Source: JAAURB01 sp049647265
GTDB taxonomy: Bacteria; Cyanobacteriota; Cyanobacteriia; Cyanobacteriales; Microcoleaceae
Reading direction: 5' to 3'
DNA length: 64,000 nucleotides
NCBI GenBank assembly: GCA_049647265.1
Contig: JBARXJ010000064.1
Location: 1 to 64,000 of the forward strand
Shown here: positions 52,706 to 60,873 of the stretch, in pieces
Numbering within the stretch: position 1 is the stretch's first letter
Layout: each line of letters begins with the position of its first letter
The notes under the pieces: generated by a model
What the model was told of the DNA's origin: nothing
Databases searched by the model: none
The model's input: only the letters and a program-made list of their open reading frames with translations
Program-made: the position numbers and the translations under genes

Positions 52706-53980
52706 ATGGATAAACGGTTTTTTAATCTCTTCAATCTCACAGAAGACGAGGCGATCGCACTTTTAGATACTCCTCTAGATCAGCTTGAGCAAGAGGACTC
52801 TCGCTACGTTGCCGCTTCTCATCTGGTGAATTTCCCCACAGCCTCATCGGTTAACGCGCTCATGCGGGCAATTGAGCAGAATCACCCCAGTATGGACAAC
52901 CAAATTGTCCGGCGTAAATCGGTTGAAACCTTGGGACGGTTAAAAGCTACTTCAGCTTTACCAATTATTCGTTGCTGTTTAAAAGAAGAGGATTGTTATT
53001 TAGTAGAAAATGCCGTTTGGTCTATTGGAGAAATTGGCACGACAGATGCCGAAATTTTAGAGGATGTGGCGCAATTACTGGATAAACCGCAGCAAACCCA
53101 TCGGGTGATTATCCATACTTTAACTTACCTGAATTATCAACCTGCTGTAGATCGGATTCGTCCCTTTATGGAAAATCCCGATCCCATTATTGCCAGTGCC
53201 GCTATCACAGCCGTTTATCTTCTCAGCGGCGACAAGACCATGATGCCGCAAGTGGTGGCAATGTTACAGCATCCGAATGTATTGGCCCGGCGCTTATCGA
53301 TTCAGGATTTAGTCAATGCCCGCTATTATGATGCTATTGCTGACATTGCGCGTTGTCCGGTTTCAATTGTCTTTCGTCTGCGAGGAATACGACTATTAGC
53401 AATGGCCGGAATAGAAGCAGAAGCCATTACATTTGACACCATTCAACCCCATCTCGATCAAACCATCCGGGATCATCCTCAAGACTTAAATTTAGTCCAT
53501 CACTACGATACAGTCCCCCCATTACCTCAGCTCATTCAGTCACTCTACGAAACAGATTTCGGGCGCTGTTATCTGGCTTGTCAAACTCTACTCCAACATT
53601 ACTCAGAAGAAGTCCCCGCTGCCCTATTTGACACCTATAATAAAGAGGCCTATCGTGACTATGGGGCTCATTTTCATGTCATGAAACTATTTGGCTGGTT
53701 AAAACACGCTCCAGCTTATGATGTATTACAAAAAAACCTAAATCATCCTCAACCTCAATTTCAAAAATCTCGGGCAGCTTGCGCGATCGCCTTGGGGGAA
53801 TTAGGAGAGACTCGGGCAATACCTGCTTTAAAAGCCTGTTTAGACACTAAAATTTGGGATCTTAAATATGCCGCCCTAATAGCTTTAGAAAAACTCGGCG
53901 ATACCAGCGCTCATGATATTGTTCAAGATGATAGCGATATATTGCTACGGTTAAGAGCTACTCAGCCAGTCAGCCAGTAG
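52706..53980 (+). CDS. cpeY: CpeY, HEAT-repeat phycoerythrobilin lyase for CpeA Cys82
   Basis: 424 residues of E/F-clan HEAT repeats: N-terminal FFNLFNLTEDEAIALLDTPLDQL, then VRRKSVETLGRLKATSALPIIRCCL, VENAVWSIGEIGTTDAEIL, and C-terminal ACAIALGELGETRAIPALKACL. The conserved long insert (LVHHYDTVPPLPQLIQSLYETDFGRCYLA) is typical of the CpeY/CpcE group. In Fremyella CpeY attaches phycoerythrobilin to alpha-Cys82, helped by CpeZ. ATG 52706 is chosen; a TTG at 52676 would add ten poorly conserved residues. Confidence 0.9.
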   Translation: MDKRFFNLFNLTEDEAIALLDTPLDQLEQEDSRYVAASHLVNFPTASSVNALMRAIEQNHPSMDNQIVRRKSVETLGRLKATSALPIIRCCLKEEDCYLVENAVWSIGEIGTTDAEILEDVAQLLDKPQQTHRVIIHTLTYLNYQPAVDRIRPFMENPDPIIASAAITAVYLLSGDKTMMPQVVAMLQHPNVLARRLSIQDLVNARYYDAIADIARCPVSIVFRLRGIRLLAMAGIEAEAITFDTIQPHLDQTIRDHPQDLNLVHHYDTVPPLPQLIQSLYETDFGRCYLACQTLLQHYSEEVPAALFDTYNKEAYRDYGAHFHVMKLFGWLKHAPAYDVLQKNLNHPQPQFQKSRAACAIALGELGETRAIPALKACLDTKIWDLKYAALIALEKLGDTSAHDIVQDDSDILLRLRATQPVSQ

Positions 53981-54007
53981 AAAGTGATTAACAACTAACA
54001 ACCTTGT

Positions 54008-54023
54008 CCCCGCGTAGGCGGGG
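54008..54023. other. GC-rich hairpin CCCCGC/GCGGGG
   Basis: Perfect 6-bp arms with loop GTAG, between cpeY and cpeZ. It could be a terminator-like or processing site lowering cpeZ relative to cpeY, though it is not followed by a T run. Confidence 0.45.
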
Positions 54024-54025
54024 AT

Positions 54026-54093
54026 AACAACTAATAACTAATAACTAATAACTAACAACTAACAACTAATAACTAATAACTAACAACCAAAAA
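54026..54093. repeat. Tandem heptamer array AACTAAT/AACTAAC
   Basis: About nine consecutive 7-base units (AACTAAT or AACTAAC) fill the space before cpeZ. This is the STRR class of repeat known from filamentous cyanobacteria. Copy number is expected to vary between strains. Confidence 0.85.
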
Positions 54094-54095
54094 CC

Positions 54096-54704
54096 ATGAC
54101 AACTAACTCTTTATTTGAACGACTTAAACATCCAAACCCCCATTTACGAGAACGAGCTATGGTGGAAATTGTGGAGTCTCGTAACGAAAATACTATTCCT
54201 GATTTAATTAGTATTTTAGATCAAGAAGATGTGACTTATCGTCGAGCCGCTGTTAAAACTTTAGGCGTAATTGGGGTTGATGCGGTTCCGGCTGTGGTTG
54301 ACTCTTTATTAAATAGTGATAATGTTACAGTGCGCGGAAGTGCGGCTAAAGCATTAGCTCAAATTGCAGTTAATTATCCCGATATATCTTTTCCAGAAGA
54401 AGGTTTACAAGGATTAAAAGCTGCTATTAATGATCCTAATCCTGTAGTTCATATTGCCTCAGTGATGGCGTTAGGTCAAATGGGTACAGCCGCTTTTGAT
54501 ATATTAGTCGAAGCGCTTCAAACCACTGATAATATTGCTGCACAAGTCGCGATTGTCAATGCACTCGCTTCTGTTGGCGATCCTAAATGTGTGGACGTTT
54601 TAACTCAATTTGCCAACGATGAATCTGTGGATACTTATGTGAGTGAGACTGCTAAGAGTGCTTTATCCCGTTTAGATTTAGTGATGAATTTTAATAAACG
54701 TTAG
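54096..54704 (+). CDS. cpeZ: CpeZ, HEAT-repeat lyase chaperone
   Basis: 202 residues with about five HEAT repeats (LRERAMVEIVESRNENTIPDLI, YRRAAVKTLGVIGVDAVPAVV, VRGSAAKALAQIA, VHIASVMALGQMG). The length and position after cpeY fit CpeZ, which stabilises phycoerythrin and boosts CpeY in Fremyella. Its stop is 9 bases from the stop of the convergent Uma2 gene. Confidence 0.88.
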   Translation: MTTNSLFERLKHPNPHLRERAMVEIVESRNENTIPDLISILDQEDVTYRRAAVKTLGVIGVDAVPAVVDSLLNSDNVTVRGSAAKALAQIAVNYPDISFPEEGLQGLKAAINDPNPVVHIASVMALGQMGTAAFDILVEALQTTDNIAAQVAIVNALASVGDPKCVDVLTQFANDESVDTYVSETAKSALSRLDLVMNFNKR

Positions 54705-54713
54705 GGTGTGTTA

Positions 54714-55724
54714 TTAACGCACTGCTTGAAAAACCTGTTCAACTGTTAAATTTAATTCAGGAAATACATTGGATTGAATTAATTCTCCCTGTCTAAATAA
54801 AGCTGATTCATACATTTTATCAACTAAATGACAGACAGTAATTGTTGGCTGTTTAGGGTTACCAATAAACCGTTTACCACCCAGTCCTAAATAATCAACA
54901 ATCCAATATTCAGATATTCCAATATCGCTATATTCATCAAATTTCAAGGCGTAATCATCACTCCAATTCGTACTCACGACCTCAATTACTAATGGAATGG
55001 TTGCAGCCTTTGAAACAGTAGAGTACTTTTCATATAATGGCTCATTGACCAGATTTTGCCCATCTAATACCAGAATATCCGGTAAATACCCTGACTCTTT
55101 ACCCTCCGGTTTGACTAATACTTTTGGTGCAATAAAATAAGGTAAATCTAAACGGTCAAATTCTACAGTAATTTTTCTGGCTAAAAATCCAGTTATACTT
55201 TCATGGGAACCTAGAGGTTGTGGTATTTCTACTACTATTTTATTATGTAATTCCCATAATTTTTCTAAAGGATTTTGTTGAATAAAGTCTTCAAACGTTA
55301 AAGATTCAGCAACTGGCTGATTTGTTGTAGCTTGAGTCATGGAGATAGAGTCCGAAGTTTTCAGCCTTGGGAAATGCTTAGAGCCATTATAACTTTTTTG
55401 TTGCGTCAATAATACACTTTCACTCTTATTATTCTGTTCTAATGATGTTTGTGCATTCTCAATCAATTGATTTCCTTTTACTAATTTAGGTTTATCTTGT
55501 TGAAATAATTTCCATAATTCATTACGTCTATTACGAGATCTAGATAAGGATTGAACTTGAAAGTGTTGACAAATAAGCTGAATGTGTTTCCTGACAGTAG
55601 ATTTTTCAATATTAAGATTTTTAGCTATTTCTTCATCTGTTTTTCCGGCTAAAAAGATTTCTAATACTTCTCTTTTTCTAGATGTTAGCCCCTCAAATCT
55701 TTGATTGATATCCTGCTGATTCAT
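54714..55724 (-). CDS. LuxR-type HTH fused to Uma2 (PD-(D/E)XK) nuclease domain
   Basis: 336 residues. Residues about 8-60 form a LuxR/GerE-like HTH (LTSRKREVLEIFLAGKTDEEIAKNL, NIEKSTVRKHIQLI). A low-complexity linker at about 75-150 leads to an Uma2/DUF820 domain at about 150-330 with the nuclease core PDILVLDG, IEVVSTNW, YALKFDEYSDIGISEYWIVD. Uma2 domains are extremely abundant in cyanobacteria, but a sequence-specific HTH on the same chain is unusual to me. Start ATG 55724 (MNQQDINQ); the frame extends to 55757. Function unknown: transcription control, nuclease, or both. Confidence 0.82.
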   Translation of the reverse strand: MNQQDINQRFEGLTSRKREVLEIFLAGKTDEEIAKNLNIEKSTVRKHIQLICQHFQVQSLSRSRNRRNELWKLFQQDKPKLVKGNQLIENAQTSLEQNNKSESVLLTQQKSYNGSKHFPRLKTSDSISMTQATTNQPVAESLTFEDFIQQNPLEKLWELHNKIVVEIPQPLGSHESITGFLARKITVEFDRLDLPYFIAPKVLVKPEGKESGYLPDILVLDGQNLVNEPLYEKYSTVSKAATIPLVIEVVSTNWSDDYALKFDEYSDIGISEYWIVDYLGLGGKRFIGNPKQPTITVCHLVDKMYESALFRQGELIQSNVFPELNLTVEQVFQAVR

Positions 55725-55955
55725 AACCTTCACCCTGGCAAAAAGATTAAGATACACAAGGATACACAGGAATACACAGAATCATCTCAGTATTTATACT
55801 AAATATTATATTTGTTAGGATACACAACTCTAACTTGTGAATCTTTGCTTTAATACTTGACTTTTGTATTTATGTATTGGTAATAATATTTAAATCAAAT
55901 ATGCAGAATTATCATCAATTCTCATGTTGACAATACTTAACAGAGAGCATCTACC

Positions 55956-56924
55956 ATGATTCAATTCAAAAATTATCTAATTTGTTTAAGTTTCTCCGTG
56001 GCAAGCTGTTTACTAGCCATTCAATCTGTTTATGCAGAATCTTTAAGCGATCAATGGAACTATACAAGTGATTCTCCTGCTGATAGTATTCGTGTTGAAG
56101 ATGGAAATTACACGGTTGGAAATACTATTTATGAAATTTATGGCACTGGAATTAAACAAGATGATGATTATATTTGGGTTGGTATTAACTCCAATTTACC
56201 GTTAACTGGATTAGATACAGAACCTACTATTACAGCACCTAATGGTACAGCATATGAAATTAGTAATGAGAATATAGGTCATGGAGATTTTTTCTTTGAT
56301 TTTTCAGGGTTAGGTAGTTTTAAAGCAGCCAGTGATTCTAATAGTTTATTTGCGGTACATTTTGCCGAAAGTAATGATTCTGGCGTATCTGAAGTCGGAG
56401 TTTATAACTCAGTGACAGCTAAAAGTGTTGTGGCTGACAATGCAGGTTGGTCTAATTTATTTAATCATAATTCAAATGGTGTTTTTCCTCTAACAAACAA
56501 TTCAGCAACAATGGGAGATTTAGCATGGGATGATGATTATTATTCTGCTTATAATACAGAAGCGGGTAACAGAAATAATCCTGACAGCTTAATTCCTAAT
56601 GTGATTGACTCAGGTAATAAAATCGGAGATATTACTTTACTCGATCAGGATGAATTAATTAGTGCTGGGTTTGATTCTAGTAATTTTATTGATTCTGGAG
56701 AGGAATTATTCGGGTTTAAAATTGACCGAAATCTTTTACCAGACGGAGACTTTATTGCCACTTTAATTCATGAATGTAATAACGATGCAACGGCAATAGA
56801 AGGATTATTTACTCCTCCTCCTCCTCCTAAACCTGTTCCTGAAGCTGGAACAAATCTAGGAATTATCGTTTTAGGTTTATTCGGCTTAGGTTGGCAGTTA
56901 AAACACAAAAAACCTGCTTCTTAA
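55956..56924 (+). CDS. PEP-CTERM-type exosortase-dependent surface protein
   Basis: 322 residues. A signal peptide (about 5-27, LICLSFSVASCLLAIQSVYA) precedes a beta-rich domain of the XDD type with DDYIWVGINSNLPLTG, LAWDDDYYSAYN and LDQDELISAGFDSSNF. The C-terminal sorting signal is PVPEAGTNLGIIVLGLFGLG followed by WQLKHKK. Such proteins are processed by exosortase and displayed or secreted with exopolysaccharide. A run of prolines (TPPPPPKPVPE) precedes the signal. The next gene also encodes a PEP-CTERM protein, so a pair. Confidence 0.85.
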   Translation: MIQFKNYLICLSFSVASCLLAIQSVYAESLSDQWNYTSDSPADSIRVEDGNYTVGNTIYEIYGTGIKQDDDYIWVGINSNLPLTGLDTEPTITAPNGTAYEISNENIGHGDFFFDFSGLGSFKAASDSNSLFAVHFAESNDSGVSEVGVYNSVTAKSVVADNAGWSNLFNHNSNGVFPLTNNSATMGDLAWDDDYYSAYNTEAGNRNNPDSLIPNVIDSGNKIGDITLLDQDELISAGFDSSNFIDSGEELFGFKIDRNLLPDGDFIATLIHECNNDATAIEGLFTPPPPPKPVPEAGTNLGIIVLGLFGLGWQLKHKKPAS

Positions 56925-56993
56925 GTCAATTTAAGTTTGATTCTTTTCACAACTCAATACTCCTCAAAGTTTTTCATTCTAGCCTCTAGAACT

Positions 56994-57743
56994 ATGAAAT
57001 TAGCTGCTTTCACATTCACAACCACTCTAACTTTACTCGGCTTCAGTTATTCTGCGGTTGATGCTGTTACCCTGACTCATCTGACTTCTGATGATGAGAT
57101 GAATGCTTTGATCCAAGATATTGCATTTGTTGCTGAAGGACGCATTGGCGATGGCGCAGGAATAATGACTCATGAACTCAATTTACATGAATTCGATCCA
57201 GGAGATCCTCAAATTACAGAACAATTTAACTGGCAAAATGGAGTTACAGAAAACTTTGAATTATCTTACGATCCCGACTTAAATTTAGTTCAATTTAGTT
57301 TAGGCAATAGCCTACTGAATTATAATTATGCGGTGCGACCCTGCGGCTTTGTAAGCCGCTAAGGAACGCGCACCAAGACAAACGATCCATTTTCTGATAT
57401 CTTTATTCGGACTCGGGCAGTCAATCCGGGAAGTTCTATGCTGATCGATAATTTATCTTTGGATAATCAATTCTTAGACGATCAATCCTATGCCATTGCT
57501 GAAACGGGCGGATTAGATATTCTCCGAATTTCTGATGTAATGAATCGTTTTACATTAACTGGAAATTCAACAATGTCATGGCAAAACTTACCGGAACAAT
57601 CTAAACTTGCTTTTCAAATCAAAGTAGCACAAACAGATGAAGACACCTCTCAAGAGGTACCTGAACCCAGTTTAATATTAGGTTTAATTATTGTAGGAGG
57701 AGCTAAAATATATTCAAATTATCCGTTTAATTCTGCTAAATAA
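56994..57743 (+). pseudogene. PEP-CTERM protein gene interrupted in frame by a palindromic element
   Basis: Signal peptide MKLAAFTFTTTLTLLGFSYSAVDA, then a beta-rich domain resembling choice-of-anchor W proteins (AFVAEGRIGDGAGIMTHELNLHEF). At 57330-57380 the 51-base palindromic element is inserted. It does not change the frame but brings a TAA at 57360-57362. Downstream, NDPFSDIFIRTRAVNPGSSMLIDN continues in the same frame to a PEP motif (EVPEPSLILGLIIVGG) and stop at 57743. Removing the element restores NYNYNDPFSD and a 232-residue protein. Unless the stop is read through, a truncated 122-residue protein without the sorting signal is made. Confidence 0.85.
57330..57380 (+). repeat. Nested palindromic element, copy C (introduces a stop in a PEP-CTERM gene)
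   Basis: 51 bases starting GCGGTGCGACCC and ending GGAACGCGCACCAAGACA. Outer arms GGTGCG (57332-57337) and CGCACC (57369-57374); inner arms GCGGCTT and AAGCCGC with loop TGT. Apart from compensating changes in the inner hairpin it is almost identical to copy A, nearly 29 kb away. Confidence 0.88.
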
Positions 57744-57827
57744 AAAGAAAGAAAATTTTAAAATCCTACCCAATTGTGTAGCGCTTGAGTAGGATTTTAG
57801 GGTTATAAAGAAATTAAAGGAATTAAT

Positions 57828-58031
57828 TTAAAGTAATCCGGTATTGGCTCCAACTTTACCTGTAGCCAGTTCTACTTTAACAATTTTACCGCCCATTTTC
57901 ATAATCCGTTGCTGTTCTTTAAACCAATTATCATAAGGAACGAGCTTAGTGAAATAAGTATTTTGTAATTCCCGTTGGGTGCGAATGCGGGTTTGGCTGG
58001 GAACACAAGCAGTAACTCTAAACATTCTCAT
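57828..58031 (-). CDS. apcC: Allophycocyanin core linker, LC7.8
   Basis: 67 residues, the standard length. MRMFRVTACVPSQTRIRTQRELQNTYFTKLV is the CpcD-like fold of ApcC. It caps allophycocyanin trimers in the core. It follows apcB after 241 bases on the same strand; this gap often contains a processing or terminator structure, and none is obvious here. Confidence 0.96.
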   Translation of the reverse strand: MRMFRVTACVPSQTRIRTQRELQNTYFTKLVPYDNWFKEQQRIMKMGGKIVKVELATGKVGANTGLL

Positions 58032-58272
58032 GGGTTATGAATCTCCTAAATTAGATTTTTAGCTTTAATTAACTTTGGTGTGAATGAAATGTATTAAATG
58101 GCAAAGCCGGGAGTCAAGAATCAATACTAACTCGTTAAAACTAATAACTGATTTGAGATTAGCCTTTGACGCTTTAGCATTCATCCCAGACTTCCCAGGC
58201 TTCAATTTTAAGGATGAATCGATAGAAAAATCAACTGATTAATTTTTCACACTTTCATCGCGCCAGAATAGT

Positions 58273-58758
58273 CTAGCTTAAGCCAGAGCAGATGTAGTCA
58301 AAGTAAACGCCCATTTCTTTACCGGCATCTGAACCGACTAAACCAGCGGTGACTTCTTTCATCGCTTGAATAGCGTTAACAGTGTTACCAATGGGTACAC
58401 CTAAGGAGTTGTAGGTTTCTTTTAAACCATTAAGCACGCGCTCATCGAGAATAGAAGGATCACCCGCTAACATGGCGTAAGTTGAATAACGGAGATAGTA
58501 GTCTAAGTCACGGATGCAAGCAGCATAGCGACGAGTGGTGTACATATTACCACCAGGACGAGTCACATCAGAGTACAGTAAAGACTTAGCAACTGCTTCT
58601 TTTACGATGTTTGCTGCGTTGGCACTAATAGAAGTTGCAGCCCGAACCCGTAATTCACCTGTGGCGAAGTAACCTTTTAGTTTATCTAAAGCTGAGGAAT
58701 CAAGGTACTTTCCTTGAACGTCAGAGGAATTAATAACGGAGGTAATTGCGTCTTGCAT
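58273..58758 (-). CDS. apcB: Allophycocyanin beta subunit
   Basis: 161 residues. Chromophore Cys in YAACIRDLDYYLRYSTY (about 81) and methyl-acceptor Asn in PGGNMYTTRR (about 71). C-terminus VYFDYICSGLS is typical of ApcB. It pairs with ApcA to form the trimeric discs of the phycobilisome core. 85 bases after apcA. Confidence 0.97.
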   Translation of the reverse strand: MQDAITSVINSSDVQGKYLDSSALDKLKGYFATGELRVRAATSISANAANIVKEAVAKSLLYSDVTRPGGNMYTTRRYAACIRDLDYYLRYSTYAMLAGDPSILDERVLNGLKETYNSLGVPIGNTVNAIQAMKEVTAGLVGSDAGKEMGVYFDYICSGLS

Positions 58759-58843
58759 GATGATATTTGTTTAGCTTTCTTCAAAAAGTTGCTGAGTTAA
58801 GAGATGGTTCGTCGTTGAGAAATAATCAGGCGAATCCCACAAA

Positions 58844-59329
58844 CTAGGACATCGCACCGATAACATAGTCGAAGTAACCACTCGCTTCAGCCGCGTCATC
58901 ACCAGATAATAAACCAGTGGCAACGTTTTTCATGGCGCGAACACCTTCGACAACCGCATCAATCGGAGTTCCTAAAGATTTATACATTTCGCGAACACCG
59001 ACAATACCGATTTCTTCAATCGGAGTTGTGTCACCCGCAACAATTCCGTAGGTGATTAAACGCAGATAGTAATCTAAATCCCGTAAGCAAGTCGCAGTCA
59101 TTTCTTCACCGTAAGCGTTGCCACCAGGGGAAGTCACATCAGGACGCTTTTGGAACAGTTGGTTGCCTGCTTCTTTAACGATACGCTCACGAGCACCACT
59201 CATAGTTTCAGCGATCCGAACGCGACGCTCGCCGCTGGTAACAAAGGACTTGATCCGATCTAATTCACCGGGGCTGAGATAACGAGCCTCAGCATCCGCA
59301 TTAACAATGGATTTTGTAACGATACTCAT
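58844..59329 (-). CDS. apcA: Allophycocyanin alpha subunit
   Basis: 161 residues. Chromophore Cys in TATCLRDLDYYLRLITYGI (about 81); N-terminus SIVTKSIVNADAEARYLSPGELD and C-terminus SGYFDYVIGAMS are characteristic. First gene of apcA-apcB-apcC. apcE is not directly upstream, so the core-membrane linker is encoded elsewhere. Confidence 0.97.
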   Translation of the reverse strand: MSIVTKSIVNADAEARYLSPGELDRIKSFVTSGERRVRIAETMSGARERIVKEAGNQLFQKRPDVTSPGGNAYGEEMTATCLRDLDYYLRLITYGIVAGDTTPIEEIGIVGVREMYKSLGTPIDAVVEGVRAMKNVATGLLSGDDAAEASGYFDYVIGAMS

Positions 59330-59887
59330 TTTTTACCAAAACGTTTAGCTAACGTGTTCATTTTTAAACCCATCACTGTCGCGAATCACCGCGATCTGCT
59401 GTGGTTTACCTTTGCCGTATCTTTAGATTTTAAAGATACCGACCTACGATGACACAAAGTGCATTCTGTGCTTGTGACACTGAACTAATTCTCTGCTACA
59501 CCGAACTTCAAAGAATTGTACCACTTGCTGAGAAGTTAACCCCAGTCCTCAACAATTGTTAAGGAATTGCGATTCACCCACAATTAGCCCTGGCCAGTTC
59601 TGGTATCAGTCCGGAAACAGCAGGTTGTGACATCAATACCTATCGCATGTATTTTCAGGCATGATGCTCACAATATGAGTCAGTTTGTAATAGTTTTTAA
59701 CATTTCTTCTCAGGGGAGTGGTTATTTATCCCTTAATTATTCCTGTTCGTTTTTAGCTACAGCACAGGTACGCCGAGCCCGACATCCCGCAGGCGATCGC
59801 GCTCCGCGCCTTTGATAAAGACTGAACCCATAACGAATAGCGATACAATACATCCCTAGCTAGTTAATTTCACTCTCGCATCACATC
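59330..59887. promoter_or_regulatory. Upstream region of apcABC and of the thioredoxin-like gene
   Basis: 558 bases between divergent genes. It should contain the apcA promoter and a long 5' leader at the left and the promoter of the plus-strand gene at the right. A HIP1 octamer lies at about 59793. No RNA gene recognised. Confidence 0.5.
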
Positions 59888-60475
59888 ATGCTCAACATCC
59901 GCATTCTTCATCGATGTCAGTCCGCGATCGCAACGGTTGTCCTTATCAGTTGTGTTACATTGGCGATCGCATCGATGCTCATTACCCCACCTGCGATCGC
60001 TGGGCTCAATGACGATCGCTTTGATGGCAATATTTTTGCCTTGTATGCTGGCAATGGCTCTTTAGTCCCTGCCCGAGTCACCTTAGCGCAATCTCGAGCA
60101 AAGTCGCGTGCAGCCTTACTGGTGTATTTCCTCGACGACAGTAAAGACTGTAAACAGTTCGTTGATACCATTTCCCAACTCCAACGTTACTATGGCATGG
60201 CGGCTGATTTTATTCCCGTCAACGTCGATACCCTTGCCTTAGAAAAGGTGGATAATCCCAACGAAGTCGGTTACTATTACACAGGCTATGTACCGCAAAC
60301 TGTTGTGATCGATCAATCGGGTGAGGTTGTCTTAGATCGGGTGGGACAAGTGTCTTTTGAAGACATTGATGATGCGATGCGAGACGTGTTCGATTTATTA
60401 CCGCGTTCAGAATCAGTTGAACTCAAACGTCGGGCTTTCAATGAGTTTAACTCCGAATTAGTCCCGAGTGAATAA
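59888..60475 (+). CDS. Exported thioredoxin-fold protein without CXXC
   Basis: 195 residues. An N-terminal membrane or signal segment (AIATVVLISCVTLAIASMLI...PPAIAG) precedes a thioredoxin-like domain (AALLVYFLDDSKDCKQFVDTISQLQ, DFIPVNVDTL, YVPQTVVIDQSGEVVLDRVG). At the usual CXXC position only one Cys remains (SKDC), so it is not a normal disulfide reductase. Such proteins are found in the cyanobacterial thylakoid lumen or membrane; the role is unknown. Three HIP1 octamers fall within its first 120 bases. Confidence 0.78.
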   Translation: MLNIRILHRCQSAIATVVLISCVTLAIASMLITPPAIAGLNDDRFDGNIFALYAGNGSLVPARVTLAQSRAKSRAALLVYFLDDSKDCKQFVDTISQLQRYYGMAADFIPVNVDTLALEKVDNPNEVGYYYTGYVPQTVVIDQSGEVVLDRVGQVSFEDIDDAMRDVFDLLPRSESVELKRRAFNEFNSELVPSE

Positions 60476-60528
60476 CATCAAAATGGAATTGAATCGCCCC
60501 GATCCTATACAAAAGTTTACATATTTGC

Positions 60529-60534
60529 TATAAT
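60529..60534 (+). promoter_or_regulatory. Candidate -10 box for the DUF3285-ybeY operon
   Basis: TATAAT at 60529-60534, about 150 bases before the DUF3285 start. No clear -35 lies at the right distance, which is often so in cyanobacteria. Weak evidence. Confidence 0.35.
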
Positions 60535-60680
60535 AGTCGCAAATCAAACTAGATACACTTTGATGAACCTCATCACGCAGCTCAGGTCAGCTCCAAATTT
60601 AAGTGTAACGACTTTAGAGATGACAACGCTTGAAAGCGGGTGTTGATGGTTGTTTTTTTTTTAGGATTTTACCAGAACTT

Positions 60681-60863
60681 ATGAATCCTCAATCCTCTCC
60701 TTCAACGGCAAACTCTACCAAAGCCAGAGAACCCCAACCCAGTTATGTCAAACTTGCCATGCGAAATATGGTGAGAAAAGGGGGAAAATCTTTATTTCAT
60801 TTCACTCTGACAACAGTCGCTCTATTGAGTCTATTGATCGGCGTTTCATACTTAACTCGTTGA
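60681..60863 (+). CDS. DUF3285 small membrane protein
   Basis: 60 residues: QPSYVKLAMRNMVRKGGKSLFHF is the family signature, followed by one membrane helix (LTTVALLSLLIGVSYLT). It is conserved upstream of ybeY in many cyanobacteria; function unknown. ATG 60681 fits family length; an upstream open frame from 60630 is not conserved. ybeY starts 11 bases after its stop. Confidence 0.88.
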   Translation: MNPQSSPSTANSTKAREPQPSYVKLAMRNMVRKGGKSLFHFTLTTVALLSLLIGVSYLTR

Positions 60864-60873
60864 GGCAGGGGCG

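Noticed and set aside
54004..54030. Sequence TGTCCCCGCGTAGGCGGGGA resembling a type I-E CRISPR repeat
   Set aside because: Only one copy, no spacers and no cas genes nearby; it is better seen as a single hairpin.
59627..59815. Open frame of 62 codons upstream of the thioredoxin-like gene
   Set aside because: Composition is not protein-like and its start has no ribosome-binding site; the region is needed for promoters.
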